Assembly: GCA_031276865.1 (NCBI GenBank)
Contig: JAISMF010000047.1
Coordinates: 1-37,581 of the forward strand
DNA from: Deltaproteobacteria bacterium
GTDB taxonomy: Bacteria; Desulfobacterota; Desulfarculia; Adiutricales; Adiutricaceae
Length of the DNA stretch: 37,581 nucleotides
Reading direction: 5' to 3'
Every line of letters begins with the position of its first letter. Position 1 is the first letter of the stretch. A model generated the notes under the pieces. That model was not told where the DNA came from. It worked only from the letters and a program-made list of their open reading frames with translations, and ran no database searches. The position numbers and the translations under genes are program-made. Of this stretch, positions 1 to 9,013 are shown piece by piece.

Positions 1-2
1 CC

Positions 3-245
3 TACGCCCACGAGATGACTTTAGACGACCACCGCGCTTTAGCGGAAAAGTTGAACGCGTGTGTGGGAAAAGTGGCCTTGAGCGGATACGACCACCCCTT
101 GATGCGGGAGATGTTCCCGCCGGATAAATGGTTTTTATCAAAAGAACGGGAGAAAACCGTTCACGGCGGCGGGAAAAGAACCGAGTGCTTGTGGACTAAC
201 TACGACCCCGCCGCTATATCCGGTAAAAAAGGGCTTTTCGTATGA
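3..245 (+). CDS. DNA adenine methylase (D12 class, Dam-like), C-terminal part
   Basis: This is the last 80 codons of a gene that begins left of the window; the frame is open from base 3. The visible residues run YAHEMT, then a stretch containing KVALSGYDHPLMREMF, and end near ECLWTNYDP. That layout is typical of the C-terminus of class D12 N6-adenine methyltransferases, which methylate adenine in GATC-like sites using S-adenosylmethionine. The catalytic motif would lie upstream and is not visible. The stop overlaps the next start as ATGA, so the two are probably translationally coupled. The following spanin genes make this a phage-borne methylase, likely used to evade host restriction. The family call is from memory of the D12 pattern. 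Confidence 0.75.
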   Translation, partial: YAHEMTLDDHRALAEKLNACVGKVALSGYDHPLMREMFPPDKWFLSKEREKTVHGGGKRTECLWTNYDPAAISGKKGLFV

Positions 246-565
246 CCACGCATCTAAAGATTTTAGCCCTCCCCCTTATCATTATTATAGCGCTGGCCGG
301 GTATTCCTACCTTCTTTCCCGAGAAAACTCCCGCCTTGAGGCGGATTTAGACTCCGCTCGAGCCGCAATAACCAGCCTCCGAAAGAGCCTGGCCAGCCAG
401 TATAAAGCCTTAAGCGAGCGGCAGGCGGAAATAGAGGCCGTTCGGGCCGAAAGGGAGGCGGATGACGTCAAATATGAAGACCTTAAAAAGACCGATCCTG
501 ATGTCTGCGCTTGGAGCGCTACTCCTATTCCCGGCCCTGTGCTTGAGTTCCTGTGCCAAAACTGA
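242..565 (+). CDS. Rz-like inner-membrane spanin (phage lysis)
   Basis: This 107-residue protein has one N-terminal membrane segment (about residues 6-25, ILALPLIIIIALAGYSYLL). A charged, heptad-like helix follows to about residue 80, rich in Arg, Glu and Ala. That is the layout of an i-spanin: anchored in the inner membrane, with a periplasmic coiled coil that pairs with an outer-membrane lipoprotein to fuse the two membranes at the end of phage lysis. The start overlaps the preceding methylase stop (ATGA). The strongest support is a lipoprotein gene nested in another frame over its 3' half, the classic Rz/Rz1 arrangement. Sequence similarity between spanins is low, so the call rests on architecture. 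Confidence 0.75.
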   Translation: MTTHLKILALPLIIIIALAGYSYLLSRENSRLEADLDSARAAITSLRKSLASQYKALSERQAEIEAVRAEREADDVKYEDLKKTDPDVCAWSATPIPGPVLEFLCQN

Positions 566-740
566 GTACCTCCCCTGCGAACCGCCTCCCGCCATCCGTC
601 TGCAGGAAGTTCCGGAGCCAGTGTTTAGGGGTAGCACCAACGAAGATTTAATCCATTACATCCAGGATTTGAGGGACGCCGTTCGGCAGTCCAACCTGGA
701 CAAGGCCGCCTTGAGACGTTTTTATGACCCTGTACAATGA
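474..740 (+). CDS. Rz1-like outer-membrane spanin lipoprotein, overlapping Rz
   Basis: This 88-residue lipoprotein starts inside Rz in another frame and runs 175 bases past its stop. The ATG at 474 gives MKTLKRP, a hydrophobic core and a lipobox-like LSSC with the acylated cysteine at residue 27. An in-frame ATG at 462 would add four residues and make a poorer signal peptide. Shortly after the cysteine comes a proline-rich EPPPA segment, as in Rz1 proteins. It would be the outer-membrane partner of the i-spanin encoded in the same DNA. Its end overlaps the next methyltransferase start by 17 bases. Confidence 0.75.
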   Translation: MKTLKRPILMSALGALLLFPALCLSSCAKTEYLPCEPPPAIRLQEVPEPVFRGSTNEDLIHYIQDLRDAVRQSNLDKAALRRFYDPVQ

Positions 741-1446
741 CGACGCCCTGCGCGTTCTTCCCGCCCTTGAGATGGGGAGCGTGGACGCCGTCATAACCGA
801 CCCGCCGTACTGCGCCGGAGGAGCTTCCCCCATATCTAGAGGCGTGGCGGCGGCGCATAAGATTCAGGACGCCGATAGCCGAACGAAATACCCCCTCCCA
901 GCGGGGATGTCCCGCGACCAGAGGGGGCAATTGGCGTGGATGACGCTATGGCTGGCGGAATGTTGGCGGATATCCAAGGAAAACGGCGTTCTTCTGCTCT
1001 TTTCCGACTGGCGGCAAGTCCCCTTATTCACCGACGCCCTCCAGGCGGGGGGCTGGTGCTGGAGGTCGACCGTCGTGTGGGATAAAACCATAGCCGCCAG
1101 GCCGAACAAGGGTTATTTTCGGCATCAGGCGGAATTCGTCCTATTCGCCACCAAGGACGCCTGGAAGCCTCCGACTCCCGTATGTCTGCCGGGGGTGTTT
1201 TCGGTGCCCGTGAATCCGGCGGAGAAAAACCACTTGACGGGGAAACCCGTCCGGCTTATAACGGCGTTGATGGAGATTCTGGCTCCGTCCACCCTGGTGC
1301 TCGACCCTTTCATGGGCGGCGGAGCGGTTCCCCGGGCGTGTGTGGAAACCGGACGGGACTATATAGGCGTGGAAATCCAGCCGGACATTTACGCCCGGGC
1401 GGTGGAATTCGTGGGGAGGGCGGCGCCGTTGTTTAACGTTGGATAA
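724..1446 (+). CDS. Site-specific DNA methyltransferase (beta-type, DPPY motif)
   Basis: This 240-residue protein has the catalytic motif DPPY at residues 26-29 and the S-adenosylmethionine-binding motif DPFMGGG at 194-200. The order, catalytic motif first and SAM motif last, is that of beta-class amino-methyltransferases, which modify N6 of adenine or N4 of cytosine. The end (RDYIGVEIQPDIYARA) is the usual strand and helix after motif I. No restriction endonuclease lies next to it, so it is probably an orphan phage enzyme that protects phage DNA or marks it. It is the last gene before the att-like site. The target base and sequence cannot be read from the protein. Confidence 0.85.
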   Translation: MTLYNDDALRVLPALEMGSVDAVITDPPYCAGGASPISRGVAAAHKIQDADSRTKYPLPAGMSRDQRGQLAWMTLWLAECWRISKENGVLLLFSDWRQVPLFTDALQAGGWCWRSTVVWDKTIAARPNKGYFRHQAEFVLFATKDAWKPPTPVCLPGVFSVPVNPAEKNHLTGKPVRLITALMEILAPSTLVLDPFMGGGAVPRACVETGRDYIGVEIQPDIYARAVEFVGRAAPLFNVG

Positions 1447-1520
1447 AAAGGGTAATAAAAAGGGTAAAATATCTTTTATATTATTATATTAGTCTTATGT
1501 TTCATGGCTTTTAAATACTG

Positions 1521-1543
1521 TTCGAGCCCCCTTAGCTCCACCA
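1521..1543 (+). other. att-like site: 3' end of a tmRNA or tRNA gene
   Basis: The sequence begins TTCGAGCCCCCTTAGC and ends TCCACCA. It reads as a T-loop, a T-stem 3' strand, a seven-base acceptor strand, a discriminator A and CCA. The five bases just upstream (TACTG) cannot pair with the T-stem strand, and no RNA body lies to the left. This is therefore only the 3' end of an RNA gene. The AGCTCCACCA ending is typical of tmRNA, but a tRNA is possible. Its own terminator follows at 1571. This fits attR of a prophage lying to the left, with chromosome to the right. Confidence 0.65.
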
Positions 1544-1570
1544 GTTTGTAATCCGAATGTTTTCGTAAGC

Positions 1571-1614
1571 GGCCGGAAGCCTAGACATAAGACGGCTTTC
1601 GGCCTTTTTTTATT
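1571..1614 (+). terminator. Rho-independent terminator after the tmRNA/tRNA remnant
   Basis: Arms GGCCGGAAGCC (1571-1581) and GGCTTTCGGCC (1594-1604) pair with one weak position around a 12-base loop, followed by a run of seven T. It sits 28 bases past the CCA end and is probably the original terminator of the RNA gene used as the integration site. Confidence 0.8.
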
Positions 1615-2187
1615 TTAAAACGTTTCCTCGGAAGTCCCAGCCGCGTTGTCACGATCCCGCGTCAAACGACTAAATAAACGGCGGATTTGGATTGATTTTT
1701 TAAAGGCCCTCGCCGGCATGTCTTTAACCGGGATATTTAAAAGCGATAAAAACCTTAGGTGGAATCCTAAAATTTCAGGGACGGCGGCGGGTTGTTCTTT
1801 TTTTTCTCGCTGAAGAGCGCTAATTACCTAAAAATTGATTATAGCTTCGCCTAAACGCCTAATCTTCGGAAATTATCCAAATCGTCACACTGAAGAAAGC
1901 CGGAGATGATATATACGGAGCTAGACGCGACTCATATAAGGCGGGTGTGAAACCACTTAGTTATAATTTGGTATTCAGCGAATCGGAGAGAGTCGGTGGC
2001 GGTTAGTTCTTTTTCGCTTAAGGCCGCAGTTAGAGCGTGAGAAATATAGTTTTAAGGAATGACGCGCGTCAATAATTACTCATCACTTCGAAACATGGTT
2101 GATCCCGTAGCTCTTCGCGGAATTGATAGGTGAAATAACATATTCCTAATTCCGTCTTTCTTATTATTAAGCTAATTGAGGTTTCAC
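1615..2187. other. Gene-free spacer right of the prophage boundary
   Basis: I see no convincing reading frame or RNA gene here. GC content drops towards the next gene. Confidence 0.5.
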
Positions 2188-3930
2188 GTGGCGGATGAAC
2201 ATAAATTCGTGTCAATAGATACTAACACGTTTAGAAAAATTATTGAGGGCGGGTATGTATATGTCGATAAAACGGGCTATCTTCACGAACTCATCACCAG
2301 CCCTATCACAAATTACTTTATTTCCCGCCCCAGACGTTTCGGGAAATCACTCCTTCTAGACACTGTGGCTGAAATTTTCAAAGGCGATAGAGAACTTTTT
2401 AAAGGTTTAAAAATTGCCGATACCGACTACGATTTTGATCCGCATCCTGTACTTACTTTCAATATGGATGTCGCATCCAGAAGTCCGGAGCATTTAGAGT
2501 CCAGGCTTATGGACATACTGATAGGCTTAGCCGATATTGAAAAAGTGGAGTTAAAATTAAATCATTACGACACGGCTCTAGGCGAACTGATTAGAAAGGT
2601 TAGAGATAAATATAACAAAAATGTGGTGGTGATTATTGACGAGTATGATGACGCTGTAAGTTCGAAAATTGACAATGCCGAGCTCGCCAAGCAAAATGCC
2701 GACATTCTCCGAACTTTCTATTCTTCTTTTAAGTCGTCAAACAAATTTTTGCGTTTCGCTCTCATCACGGGGGTTAACCGTTACGCTATGTCTGGAGTTT
2801 CTTCAGGTTTCAATATCCTTACGGACATATCTTTGGATGAAAAATACGCGGCTATTTGCGGATTTACCCATGTTGAGATGGATTATTATTATGGAGGCTT
2901 TTATTCCGAGGTTTTGAAAAACATCATCAATTCGAAACAATACACAGAGTCTAGAATAATTGAACAGAAACTCGCTAAAGGTTTATATCCCAATCCGTCG
3001 GCTAAGCCGACTGTATCAGTAATTGAAAATGAATCAGATCTGCGCGCTGAAATTTTAAAATGGTATGACGGATATACTTGGGACGGTAAAACCAGAGTAT
3101 TAAATCCGATTTCAATAAACAATTTTTTTTACAAAAGTAAATTCGACGCATATTGGAGATATACAGCGACAACTAAAAATTTTTTAGAAAAAATTTTTAG
3201 TTCCAATCCGTTTGAATTCACAAAAGATAAACTTGAAAACGTGCCTAAGGATGATATTGTGAGTGTTAATTTAGAGACGGTTAAATCCGCGCCTCTGCTC
3301 TTTCAGACAGGATATATCACGGTTAAAACAATTGTGGAAGGTGATGATTCAATTCCTTATTCCTTTAAAATACCGAACTATGAAGTTAGTGAGGATTATT
3401 TAAAGGTTTTATCCGCGGCGGCGGAAAAATATTTAGTTGACAATTTAGAACAGGAAAGAACAATCCTTGAATCAAGTATCTTCAACCGCGATGCCGCCGC
3501 TTTATCAAAAATTTTTGAGGAAATTTTTTCCAAACTTAAAACGGATAACCATACTCGTCATACCATGAAATACGGTGAATCCATAAGTGAGTGGCGGACG
3601 GAATTTTTTTATAATAGTATTATATTCATATATTTATATAATCTATTAGGAAAATCCGTTGTCCAGGATGAACCATGGCAATACGGCAATCCTGATTTTA
3701 CGTTGCATTACCCGAAGAGAAATCATGCGATTATGGAAGTAAAATACGCTTTTGACAGCGGCCAAAAAAATATTGACGTAATTTTAGATACTTTAGCGAA
3801 AAACGCCCTTGAAACCATCAAGAAAAAAAAGTACGGAGCCAAGTACGGTAATGACGGTGATAGGGTCGTCACCATTGGCATGGGTGTTTTTGGCCGCGGT
3901 GAAGTGAAAATATTGTTCGGCGACGATTGA
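2188..3930 (+). CDS. AAA-ATPase-like / DUF1703 PD-(D/E)XK protein
   Basis: This is a protein of about 580 residues. The N-terminal third opens with TFRKIIEGGYVYVDKTGYL and a Walker A-like segment RPRRFGKSLLL; a Walker B-like VVVIIDEYDD follows. These mark the AAA_ATPase-like family. The C-terminus has the PD-(D/E)XK signature of DUF1703: PDF, then MEVKYAF about 15 residues later. The GTG at 2188 is preferred because GAGG lies six bases upstream; a TTG at 2176 in the same frame has no ribosome site. Such proteins are common in gut anaerobes and often lie in mobile regions. No biochemical role is established to my knowledge; nuclease activity is inferred from the motif. The low GC content, beside a prophage boundary, suggests horizontal acquisition. 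Confidence 0.85.
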   Translation: MADEHKFVSIDTNTFRKIIEGGYVYVDKTGYLHELITSPITNYFISRPRRFGKSLLLDTVAEIFKGDRELFKGLKIADTDYDFDPHPVLTFNMDVASRSPEHLESRLMDILIGLADIEKVELKLNHYDTALGELIRKVRDKYNKNVVVIIDEYDDAVSSKIDNAELAKQNADILRTFYSSFKSSNKFLRFALITGVNRYAMSGVSSGFNILTDISLDEKYAAICGFTHVEMDYYYGGFYSEVLKNIINSKQYTESRIIEQKLAKGLYPNPSAKPTVSVIENESDLRAEILKWYDGYTWDGKTRVLNPISINNFFYKSKFDAYWRYTATTKNFLEKIFSSNPFEFTKDKLENVPKDDIVSVNLETVKSAPLLFQTGYITVKTIVEGDDSIPYSFKIPNYEVSEDYLKVLSAAAEKYLVDNLEQERTILESSIFNRDAAALSKIFEEIFSKLKTDNHTRHTMKYGESISEWRTEFFYNSIIFIYLYNLLGKSVVQDEPWQYGNPDFTLHYPKRNHAIMEVKYAFDSGQKNIDVILDTLAKNALETIKKKKYGAKYGNDGDRVVTIGMGVFGRGEVKILFGDD

Positions 3931-5672
3931 CTAAAGTTTAATCGCGTTTAAGCGGGTGAATATTAGAAAAAGAAAGGGAAATAACGTGTAAATCGGCCGC
4001 CACGTTTTTAACTTGTATCCGCCTGGGTGATATTTCAGAGGGATGGTTTTTTTCGCGTAGTTATGCCAAAATGTAACGGCCGCTTAAATCTTCAGCCGCG
4101 ACTATTGACTTAAACCTTGGAGGATGCGCGGCGTCTTTTTCGTTCCTGATGAGTTTCTGAACATAGATGGAGAAAAAATCACCACGGAGAGACCAAATAA
4201 TAAATCATGATCCGAATATGGTTTGGTCGTTTTAGAAAGTCGATGCGAGTTTGTTCAAGAAGAGATTCGCCGTAGATTGACTTATTACCTTAATATTATG
4301 ATTATATGTTAAGTAAAAGAACGCCGTAACGATCGAAAGGCGCAGGAGTCGAAGAAAAAGGAATTTAGAACGATCCCGGTCGGCCTCGGCTCGGCTGGGC
4401 CGCGTGTCAAGCCGTAAGTCTAAGACGGCGAATCAGTTTTTCGCCCCAACGGCTTTCAGGGACCAAGCCCGCTCCGGAGCCTCCGTTCGGGCTGGAGCCC
4501 CGGCCGGAAGGATTCCCGAGCGACTTAAGGCCGGAGAAGCTCTTTTTCTTTGATTTAGGCGAAAAAAAGTCCGCGTCCGGATTAACAGAGCGTCGGAACG
4601 ATTCCAGCGGGGGAACTCCGGCCGCGATTTTACTTGGGCGGTTGGCGGCGCGGTTTCCTCGCCCCGCTCAAGATAACGGACCATCCTTCATCTTGTATTC
4701 CGGAAATCGGGGAGCTCCTAAAGAGAGTGGGAGGGACCGGGAGTCGCCGCCTCCGCGTTCGGGAAAAAACGCCAGGCGGCAGCTTGCGGTCGGAGGCCTC
4801 GGACGCCCCGGGGCTGGATGCGGCCCGCGCGAGGGCCTTTAAAGCCGGTGGCCGGAGCCCGGTGCCAGCCCGCGCCAGCCTGGGAAATGTTGCAAAAGAG
4901 TCAATTTTTTGGTAAATTGAGGCTAGCGCTCCCGCTACGTGAATTTTCACAAGACCGAGTTTTGTCAGTTCAAGTGGTTCCATGGTTTCGCCGCTGATAA
5001 GTTTCAACTTAAGGCCGGAGAATAGGTCGCCATCCGCGGCCGTTTCCGGCCTGTTTTTTTTAAGTCGCGGGAACGGAGAAATCTTTGAGGATTTTCAATG
5101 CTTAAATTTGGGTCCTCAACTATTTTCTCGCCACGGTTCCGTAAAGCGCCGAGGAGTCGGTTTTCATTTTCCCTCAGCTGTGTTACGGATGAAAGGTGCC
5201 CAGGGAGAAAAGGAGATTGAAAAATCCATGACATCCTCTGTTTTTTCAAAGTTCGGTAAACAGCCGTTTAAAAAGGCGGCGAAAGGACGGGAGCCAGGGT
5301 TTTATCGCGCCGGCATCGGCCGCCGCGCCGGTCTTGGGCGTTCAGTTAAAGGTGGAAACGTTTTTGGAGTCGCAACGTGAGTCTAAACGACGCCGGGGTG
5401 GCGAAGAATGGTGAATCGGGATGATGGGTCTATCCGCGTTCGGCGCGTAATTTGACCGCCGGAAAGGAGGGACGGGCGTGGATTGTTCCGTTTCTAATTT
5501 TCAGGCGTTTCACGCCCGCCGGTTACCGGCCGTGGTTCATCGACCGCCGGAAGCCCGTTCCGGCTGATCCTGAGGTTTTGGGGAACGACCCTTCCAGCCG
5601 CGGGGTGGCGACGGGTTTTTCCAGGATCTCGGGGGGGGGATCCTTGACGCGTTAATAAGAGGTGAGGAGCTT
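3931..5672. other. Long spacer before metNIQ, no supported gene
   Basis: Several small frames overlap on both strands between 4430 and 5660. None has a convincing ribosome site or family resemblance, and they look like by-products of GC-rich DNA. I looked for a SAM-type riboswitch ahead of metN and could not recognise one. Decayed genes are possible but cannot be named. Confidence 0.5.
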
Positions 5673-6689
5673 TTGCCGCCCTACATTTCAGTTACCAATC
5701 TCACCAAGATTTTCCGGACCGCTTCGGGGAGTCAGCTCGTCCTCAACGGCGTTAATCTCTCCATCAACCGAGGGGAGATCTACGGGATAATCGGCCTTTC
5801 GGGGGCCGGAAAAAGCACCCTCATCCGCTGCCTCAATCGCCTTGAAACCCCAGATTCGGGGGAAATTTTCATAGACGGCCGCGACATGTTTGGTCTCTCG
5901 GAGGAGGAGCTGCGTCTGGCCCGCATGGATATGGGCATGATCTTCCAGTCCTTCAATCTTTTGTCCTCCAGGACGGCCTTCGGGAACGTCGCTTTCCCCC
6001 TGGAGGTGAGGGGGCTTAAGAAAAAGGAGATTACCGAGAGGGTCTCCGAGCTTCTTGAGCTGGTGGGGCTCTCGGACAAGGCCGACTCCTATCCCCGTCA
6101 GCTGTCCGGCGGACAGATGCAGAGGGTGGGAATAGCCCGGGCGCTGGCCAACAACCCGAAGATCCTCCTCTCCGACGAGGCCACCTCCTCGTTGGATCCG
6201 CAGACCACCATGAGCATTCTGGAGCTCATTTTCAAGCTGCAGCAGCGCTTGGATCTGACCGTCGTCTTGATAACCCACGAGATGAGGGTGATAACCGAGA
6301 TATGCGACCGGGTGGCGGTTCTAGACGAGGGGACCGTGGTGGAGGAGGGACCGGTGATCGATGTTTTCACGAACCCTCAAAATCCGCACACCAGGAATTT
6401 CGTGGAGATGGTTCTAAAGGAGAACAGCCGTTTTCTGGAAAGAGGCTACCGCCCCCGGGGTAAGCTCACGCGCCTGCGCTACCTGGGCGAGAGCGTGAGC
6501 GAACCGCTGTTTTCCAGCATGGTGAAGCTCTTCGGGGTTGACGCCGTCATCCTCCAGGCGCAGGTGGATCATATCAAGGATCAGCCTTTCGCTTCCATGC
6601 TAGTCGATCTCGTCGGGGAGGAGGATAACATCATGAAAAGCATCGCCTACCTGGTTTCACGGGGAGTCAAGGTGGAGGAGGAAAAATAA
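5673..6689 (+). CDS. metN: Methionine ABC transporter ATP-binding protein MetN
   Basis: MetN powers import of D- and L-methionine through the MetNIQ complex at the inner membrane. The 338-residue protein has Walker A GLSGAGKST (about 41-49), the ABC signature LSGGQMQR (about 144-151) and Walker B ILLSDEA (from about 164). The tail from about residue 255 corresponds to the NIL domain, which senses internal methionine and inhibits transport. The start is TTG, with the strong ribosome site AGGTGAGGAG ending three bases before it. metI follows two bases after the stop and metQ is third, which supports a methionine substrate over other D-/L-amino acids. Some relatives carry other small ligands, so the exact substrate is inferred. 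Confidence 0.92.
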   Translation: MPPYISVTNLTKIFRTASGSQLVLNGVNLSINRGEIYGIIGLSGAGKSTLIRCLNRLETPDSGEIFIDGRDMFGLSEEELRLARMDMGMIFQSFNLLSSRTAFGNVAFPLEVRGLKKKEITERVSELLELVGLSDKADSYPRQLSGGQMQRVGIARALANNPKILLSDEATSSLDPQTTMSILELIFKLQQRLDLTVVLITHEMRVITEICDRVAVLDEGTVVEEGPVIDVFTNPQNPHTRNFVEMVLKENSRFLERGYRPRGKLTRLRYLGESVSEPLFSSMVKLFGVDAVILQAQVDHIKDQPFASMLVDLVGEEDNIMKSIAYLVSRGVKVEEEK

Positions 6690-6690
6690 G

Positions 6691-7353
6691 ATGTTACTTA
6701 CGGCCCAGCAGTTCAAAATGCTTACCACGGCCTCCCTCGAGACGCTGTACATGGTCTCCGTCACCACCCTTTTGACGGCCTTGGCCGGAATACCCCTGGG
6801 AATCCTCCTGGTGGTGACGAGACCCGGGCATATCTGGGCGAACAAGGCCGTCCACCGGATTTTGGGTTTCGTTGTCAACGTGACCCGTTCCATCCCCTTT
6901 CCCATTTTTATAGTTTTCGTGATCCCGCTCACCCGCTTCATCGTGGGAAGCTCCATCGGAGCGACGGCCGTCATAGTGCCCCTCACTCTGGCCGCCTTCG
7001 TCTTTCTGGCCCGGCTCACGGAAACCGCCCTTCTGGAGGTGCCCCACGGGGTGATAGAGGCCGCCAAGTCCATGGGGGCCTCGAACTTGCGTATCGTGGG
7101 GCGGGTGATGCTTCCCGAGGCCAGATCCGGGCTTATCATGGCCATCACCATCACCATCATCACCCTCATAAGCTACTCCGCCATGGCCGGGGCAGTCGGT
7201 GGCGGCGGCCTGGGAGATCTGGCCATACGCTACGGCTATCAGAGGTATCAGACGGACATCATGTGGGTGACCGTGATTCTTCTGGTTATAGTGGTCCAGG
7301 GCGCGCAGAGCTTCGGGGATTATCTGGTTAGAAAATGCTCCGGCGGCCGCTAG
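6691..7353 (+). CDS. metI: Methionine ABC transporter permease MetI
   Basis: This 220-residue inner-membrane permease has about five hydrophobic helices. The cytoplasmic coupling loop EAAKSMGASNLRIVGRVMLP is the EAA motif that docks onto MetN. MetI proteins are usually 215-225 residues, so the gene is full length. It starts two bases after metN and ends in TAG. Two copies would form the pore that carries methionine from the binding protein to the cytoplasm. Confidence 0.92.
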   Translation: MLLTAQQFKMLTTASLETLYMVSVTTLLTALAGIPLGILLVVTRPGHIWANKAVHRILGFVVNVTRSIPFPIFIVFVIPLTRFIVGSSIGATAVIVPLTLAAFVFLARLTETALLEVPHGVIEAAKSMGASNLRIVGRVMLPEARSGLIMAITITIITLISYSAMAGAVGGGGLGDLAIRYGYQRYQTDIMWVTVILLVIVVQGAQSFGDYLVRKCSGGR

Positions 7354-7446
7354 GAGCGTCCGCCCTCCATTAACCATGTCTCGAGTCTTCGGAATCTTAT
7401 TCCGGATTTCGGCTCGGACGATTAAAATAACAGCGAGGATTTATCC

Positions 7447-8250
7447 ATGAAAAAAATTCTTCTTTTCAGTCTTCTTTTTCTCTTCTCCCTCACCCCGGGC
7501 CTTCTGGCTCAGAAGACCATAGTGGTGGGCACCACCTCCGGATCCGATGTGGACATTCTGGAAAAGGCCGTGGAGATCGCGGCCAGAGACGGCCTCAAGG
7601 TGGAGATAAAGGAGTTCAGCGACTACACCCAGCTGAACCCGGTTCTAGCGGCTGGAGAAATCGATCTAAACGCCTTTCAGCACATCCCCTACCTCGAAGA
7701 GTATCTCAAGGCCAACCCGGACGCCAAGCTGGTGGTGATCGGCAAGACCTACGTCTCCCCTCTGGGATTCTACTCCAAAAAGATCAAATCCCTAGACGAG
7801 CTTAAAAAAGGCGACACCGTGACCATACCCAATGACGCCTCCAACGGCGGACGGGCCCTCCTTCTCCTGGAAAAGGCCGGTAAAATCAAGCTCAAAGAGG
7901 GAGTGGGGATCACGCCCACGGTGCTCGACATAGTCGAGAATCCTTTAGAGATCAAAATCGTGGAAGTGGACGCGGCCCAGACTCCTTCCACCTTAGACGA
8001 TCCTGCCGTGGTTGCCGCCGCCATCAATAACAACTACGCTCAGCCTCTGGGGATCAACCCGTCCAAGGACTCCATCTTTCTGGAGGACGCCAATTCCCCC
8101 TACATCAACGTGATCGTGGCCAGGGAAGGGGACGCTAAAAATCCCGACTATCTTCGCTTCGTGAAGGCTTATCAGACCAAAGAGGTGGCCGACTTCATCC
8201 TGGAGAAGTTCGAGGGATCCACCCTTCCGGCCTACGAATACGACAAATAG
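7447..8250 (+). CDS. metQ: Methionine-binding protein MetQ (NlpA family)
   Basis: This 267-residue periplasmic substrate-binding protein feeds the MetNI importer. The signal peptide is MKKILLFSLLFLFSLTPG followed by LLAQK, where cleavage after LLA is likely. The NlpA/MetQ core follows: VVGTTSGSDVDILEKA, EFSDYTQLNPVLAAGEIDLNAFQH and, near the end, NYAQPLGINPSKDSIFLED. Most MetQ proteins are lipoproteins, but there is no cysteine at the cleavage site here, so this one is probably soluble in the periplasm. It lies 93 bases after metI with its own ribosome site (GAGGAT) and ends in TAG. It may have its own promoter or be read through from metNI. Confidence 0.9.
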   Translation: MKKILLFSLLFLFSLTPGLLAQKTIVVGTTSGSDVDILEKAVEIAARDGLKVEIKEFSDYTQLNPVLAAGEIDLNAFQHIPYLEEYLKANPDAKLVVIGKTYVSPLGFYSKKIKSLDELKKGDTVTIPNDASNGGRALLLLEKAGKIKLKEGVGITPTVLDIVENPLEIKIVEVDAAQTPSTLDDPAVVAAAINNNYAQPLGINPSKDSIFLEDANSPYINVIVAREGDAKNPDYLRFVKAYQTKEVADFILEKFEGSTLPAYEYDK

Positions 8251-8259
8251 ACCTTACTT

Positions 8260-8835
8260 TCATTTCAACGGGAAGCGGGCCAGCGCCGTGTGCCTGGCCC
8301 CTCCCGGCAACAGTTCGCTTTTAAAAAGAAAAAATTCCCTCACCTCGAAGGTTCCGAAAACCCTTGGCTCTTCGGCCAGGGCGGTCGTAAGAGTGTTGGA
8401 AAAGGGCCTTCTCAGGCGGGTCAGGGTTATGTGGGGCCGGAAAACATCATCCTTCAGTTCCGTCCCAGGGAGTTTTTTCAAGGCGGAGTCGAGAACCCCT
8501 CTCAGCTTTTCCAAGGGGTTTTCTTCCGCCAGGCCTACAAAAAGCGCGGCGGGAGGCCTCTTCCTGAAGGTGAAGAGGCCTTTAGCCGTCAGTGAGAAGG
8601 GGGAATGATCCGCTTCTTCTTCCAGGCTTTCCCTGACAAGACTTTCCATGGGAGCTATGAGATCCGCCGGAGTGTCCCCTAGAAATCTCAAGGTGATATG
8701 CAGTTTGGTGAAATCGCGTTTTTTTAGCTCGTGAATTCTCTTTTTGAGGTTTTCAAGTTCGGCGCCGATAACTTCCGGCACAGCTACGGCGAAGAAGAGA
8801 CGCGGCGTTTCGGAATTTTTCTCTTTGTTTTCCAT
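8260..8835 (-). CDS. thpR: RNA 2',3'-cyclic phosphodiesterase ThpR
   Basis: This 191-residue protein of the two-histidine phosphoesterase family hydrolyses 2',3'-cyclic phosphate RNA ends to 2'-phosphate; older names call it a 2'-5' RNA ligase. Both HxTx motifs are present: HITLRFLGD in the N-terminal half and HITLTRLR in the C-terminal half, the two catalytic histidines of the family. The opening RLFFAVAVPE is also typical. The gene converges on metQ with only nine bases between the stops. The start has GGGGAT upstream, and an extended -10 promoter lies about 130 bases before it. Confidence 0.92.
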   Translation of the reverse strand: MENKEKNSETPRLFFAVAVPEVIGAELENLKKRIHELKKRDFTKLHITLRFLGDTPADLIAPMESLVRESLEEEADHSPFSLTAKGLFTFRKRPPAALFVGLAEENPLEKLRGVLDSALKKLPGTELKDDVFRPHITLTRLRRPFSNTLTTALAEEPRVFGTFEVREFFLFKSELLPGGARHTALARFPLK

Positions 8836-8962
8836 GATTATCCCCAGGATAGCCTTTTATAAACGGCGGCAGGCCACATGTTTTCGTTTCGGTTTCACCG
8901 GTGAGCGAAGCGGCTGGGGCGCCTGAATTTTGAACCGTTAAGCGGACTAGATAACGAAAGAA

Positions 8963-8971
8963 ATTATACCA
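8963..8971 (-). promoter_or_regulatory. Extended -10 promoter for thpR
   Basis: On the minus strand the sequence reads TGGTATAAT, a perfect -10 hexamer with the extended TG. No good -35 is seen. It lies about 130 bases upstream of thpR. Confidence 0.45.
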
Positions 8972-9013
8972 CATAGCGTGGCGGCAAAAGAATTGCGTAC
9001 CTATTGATATAAT

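Noticed and set aside
4630..5007. 125-codon minus-strand frame (MKLISGETMEPLELT...) before metN
   Set aside because: It overlaps other frames in GC-rich DNA, turns into low-complexity Arg/Pro sequence, and has no ribosome site or recognisable family.
5381..5672. Possible SAM riboswitch ahead of metNIQ
   Set aside because: I could not find the conserved S-box core or another known SAM-binding motif.
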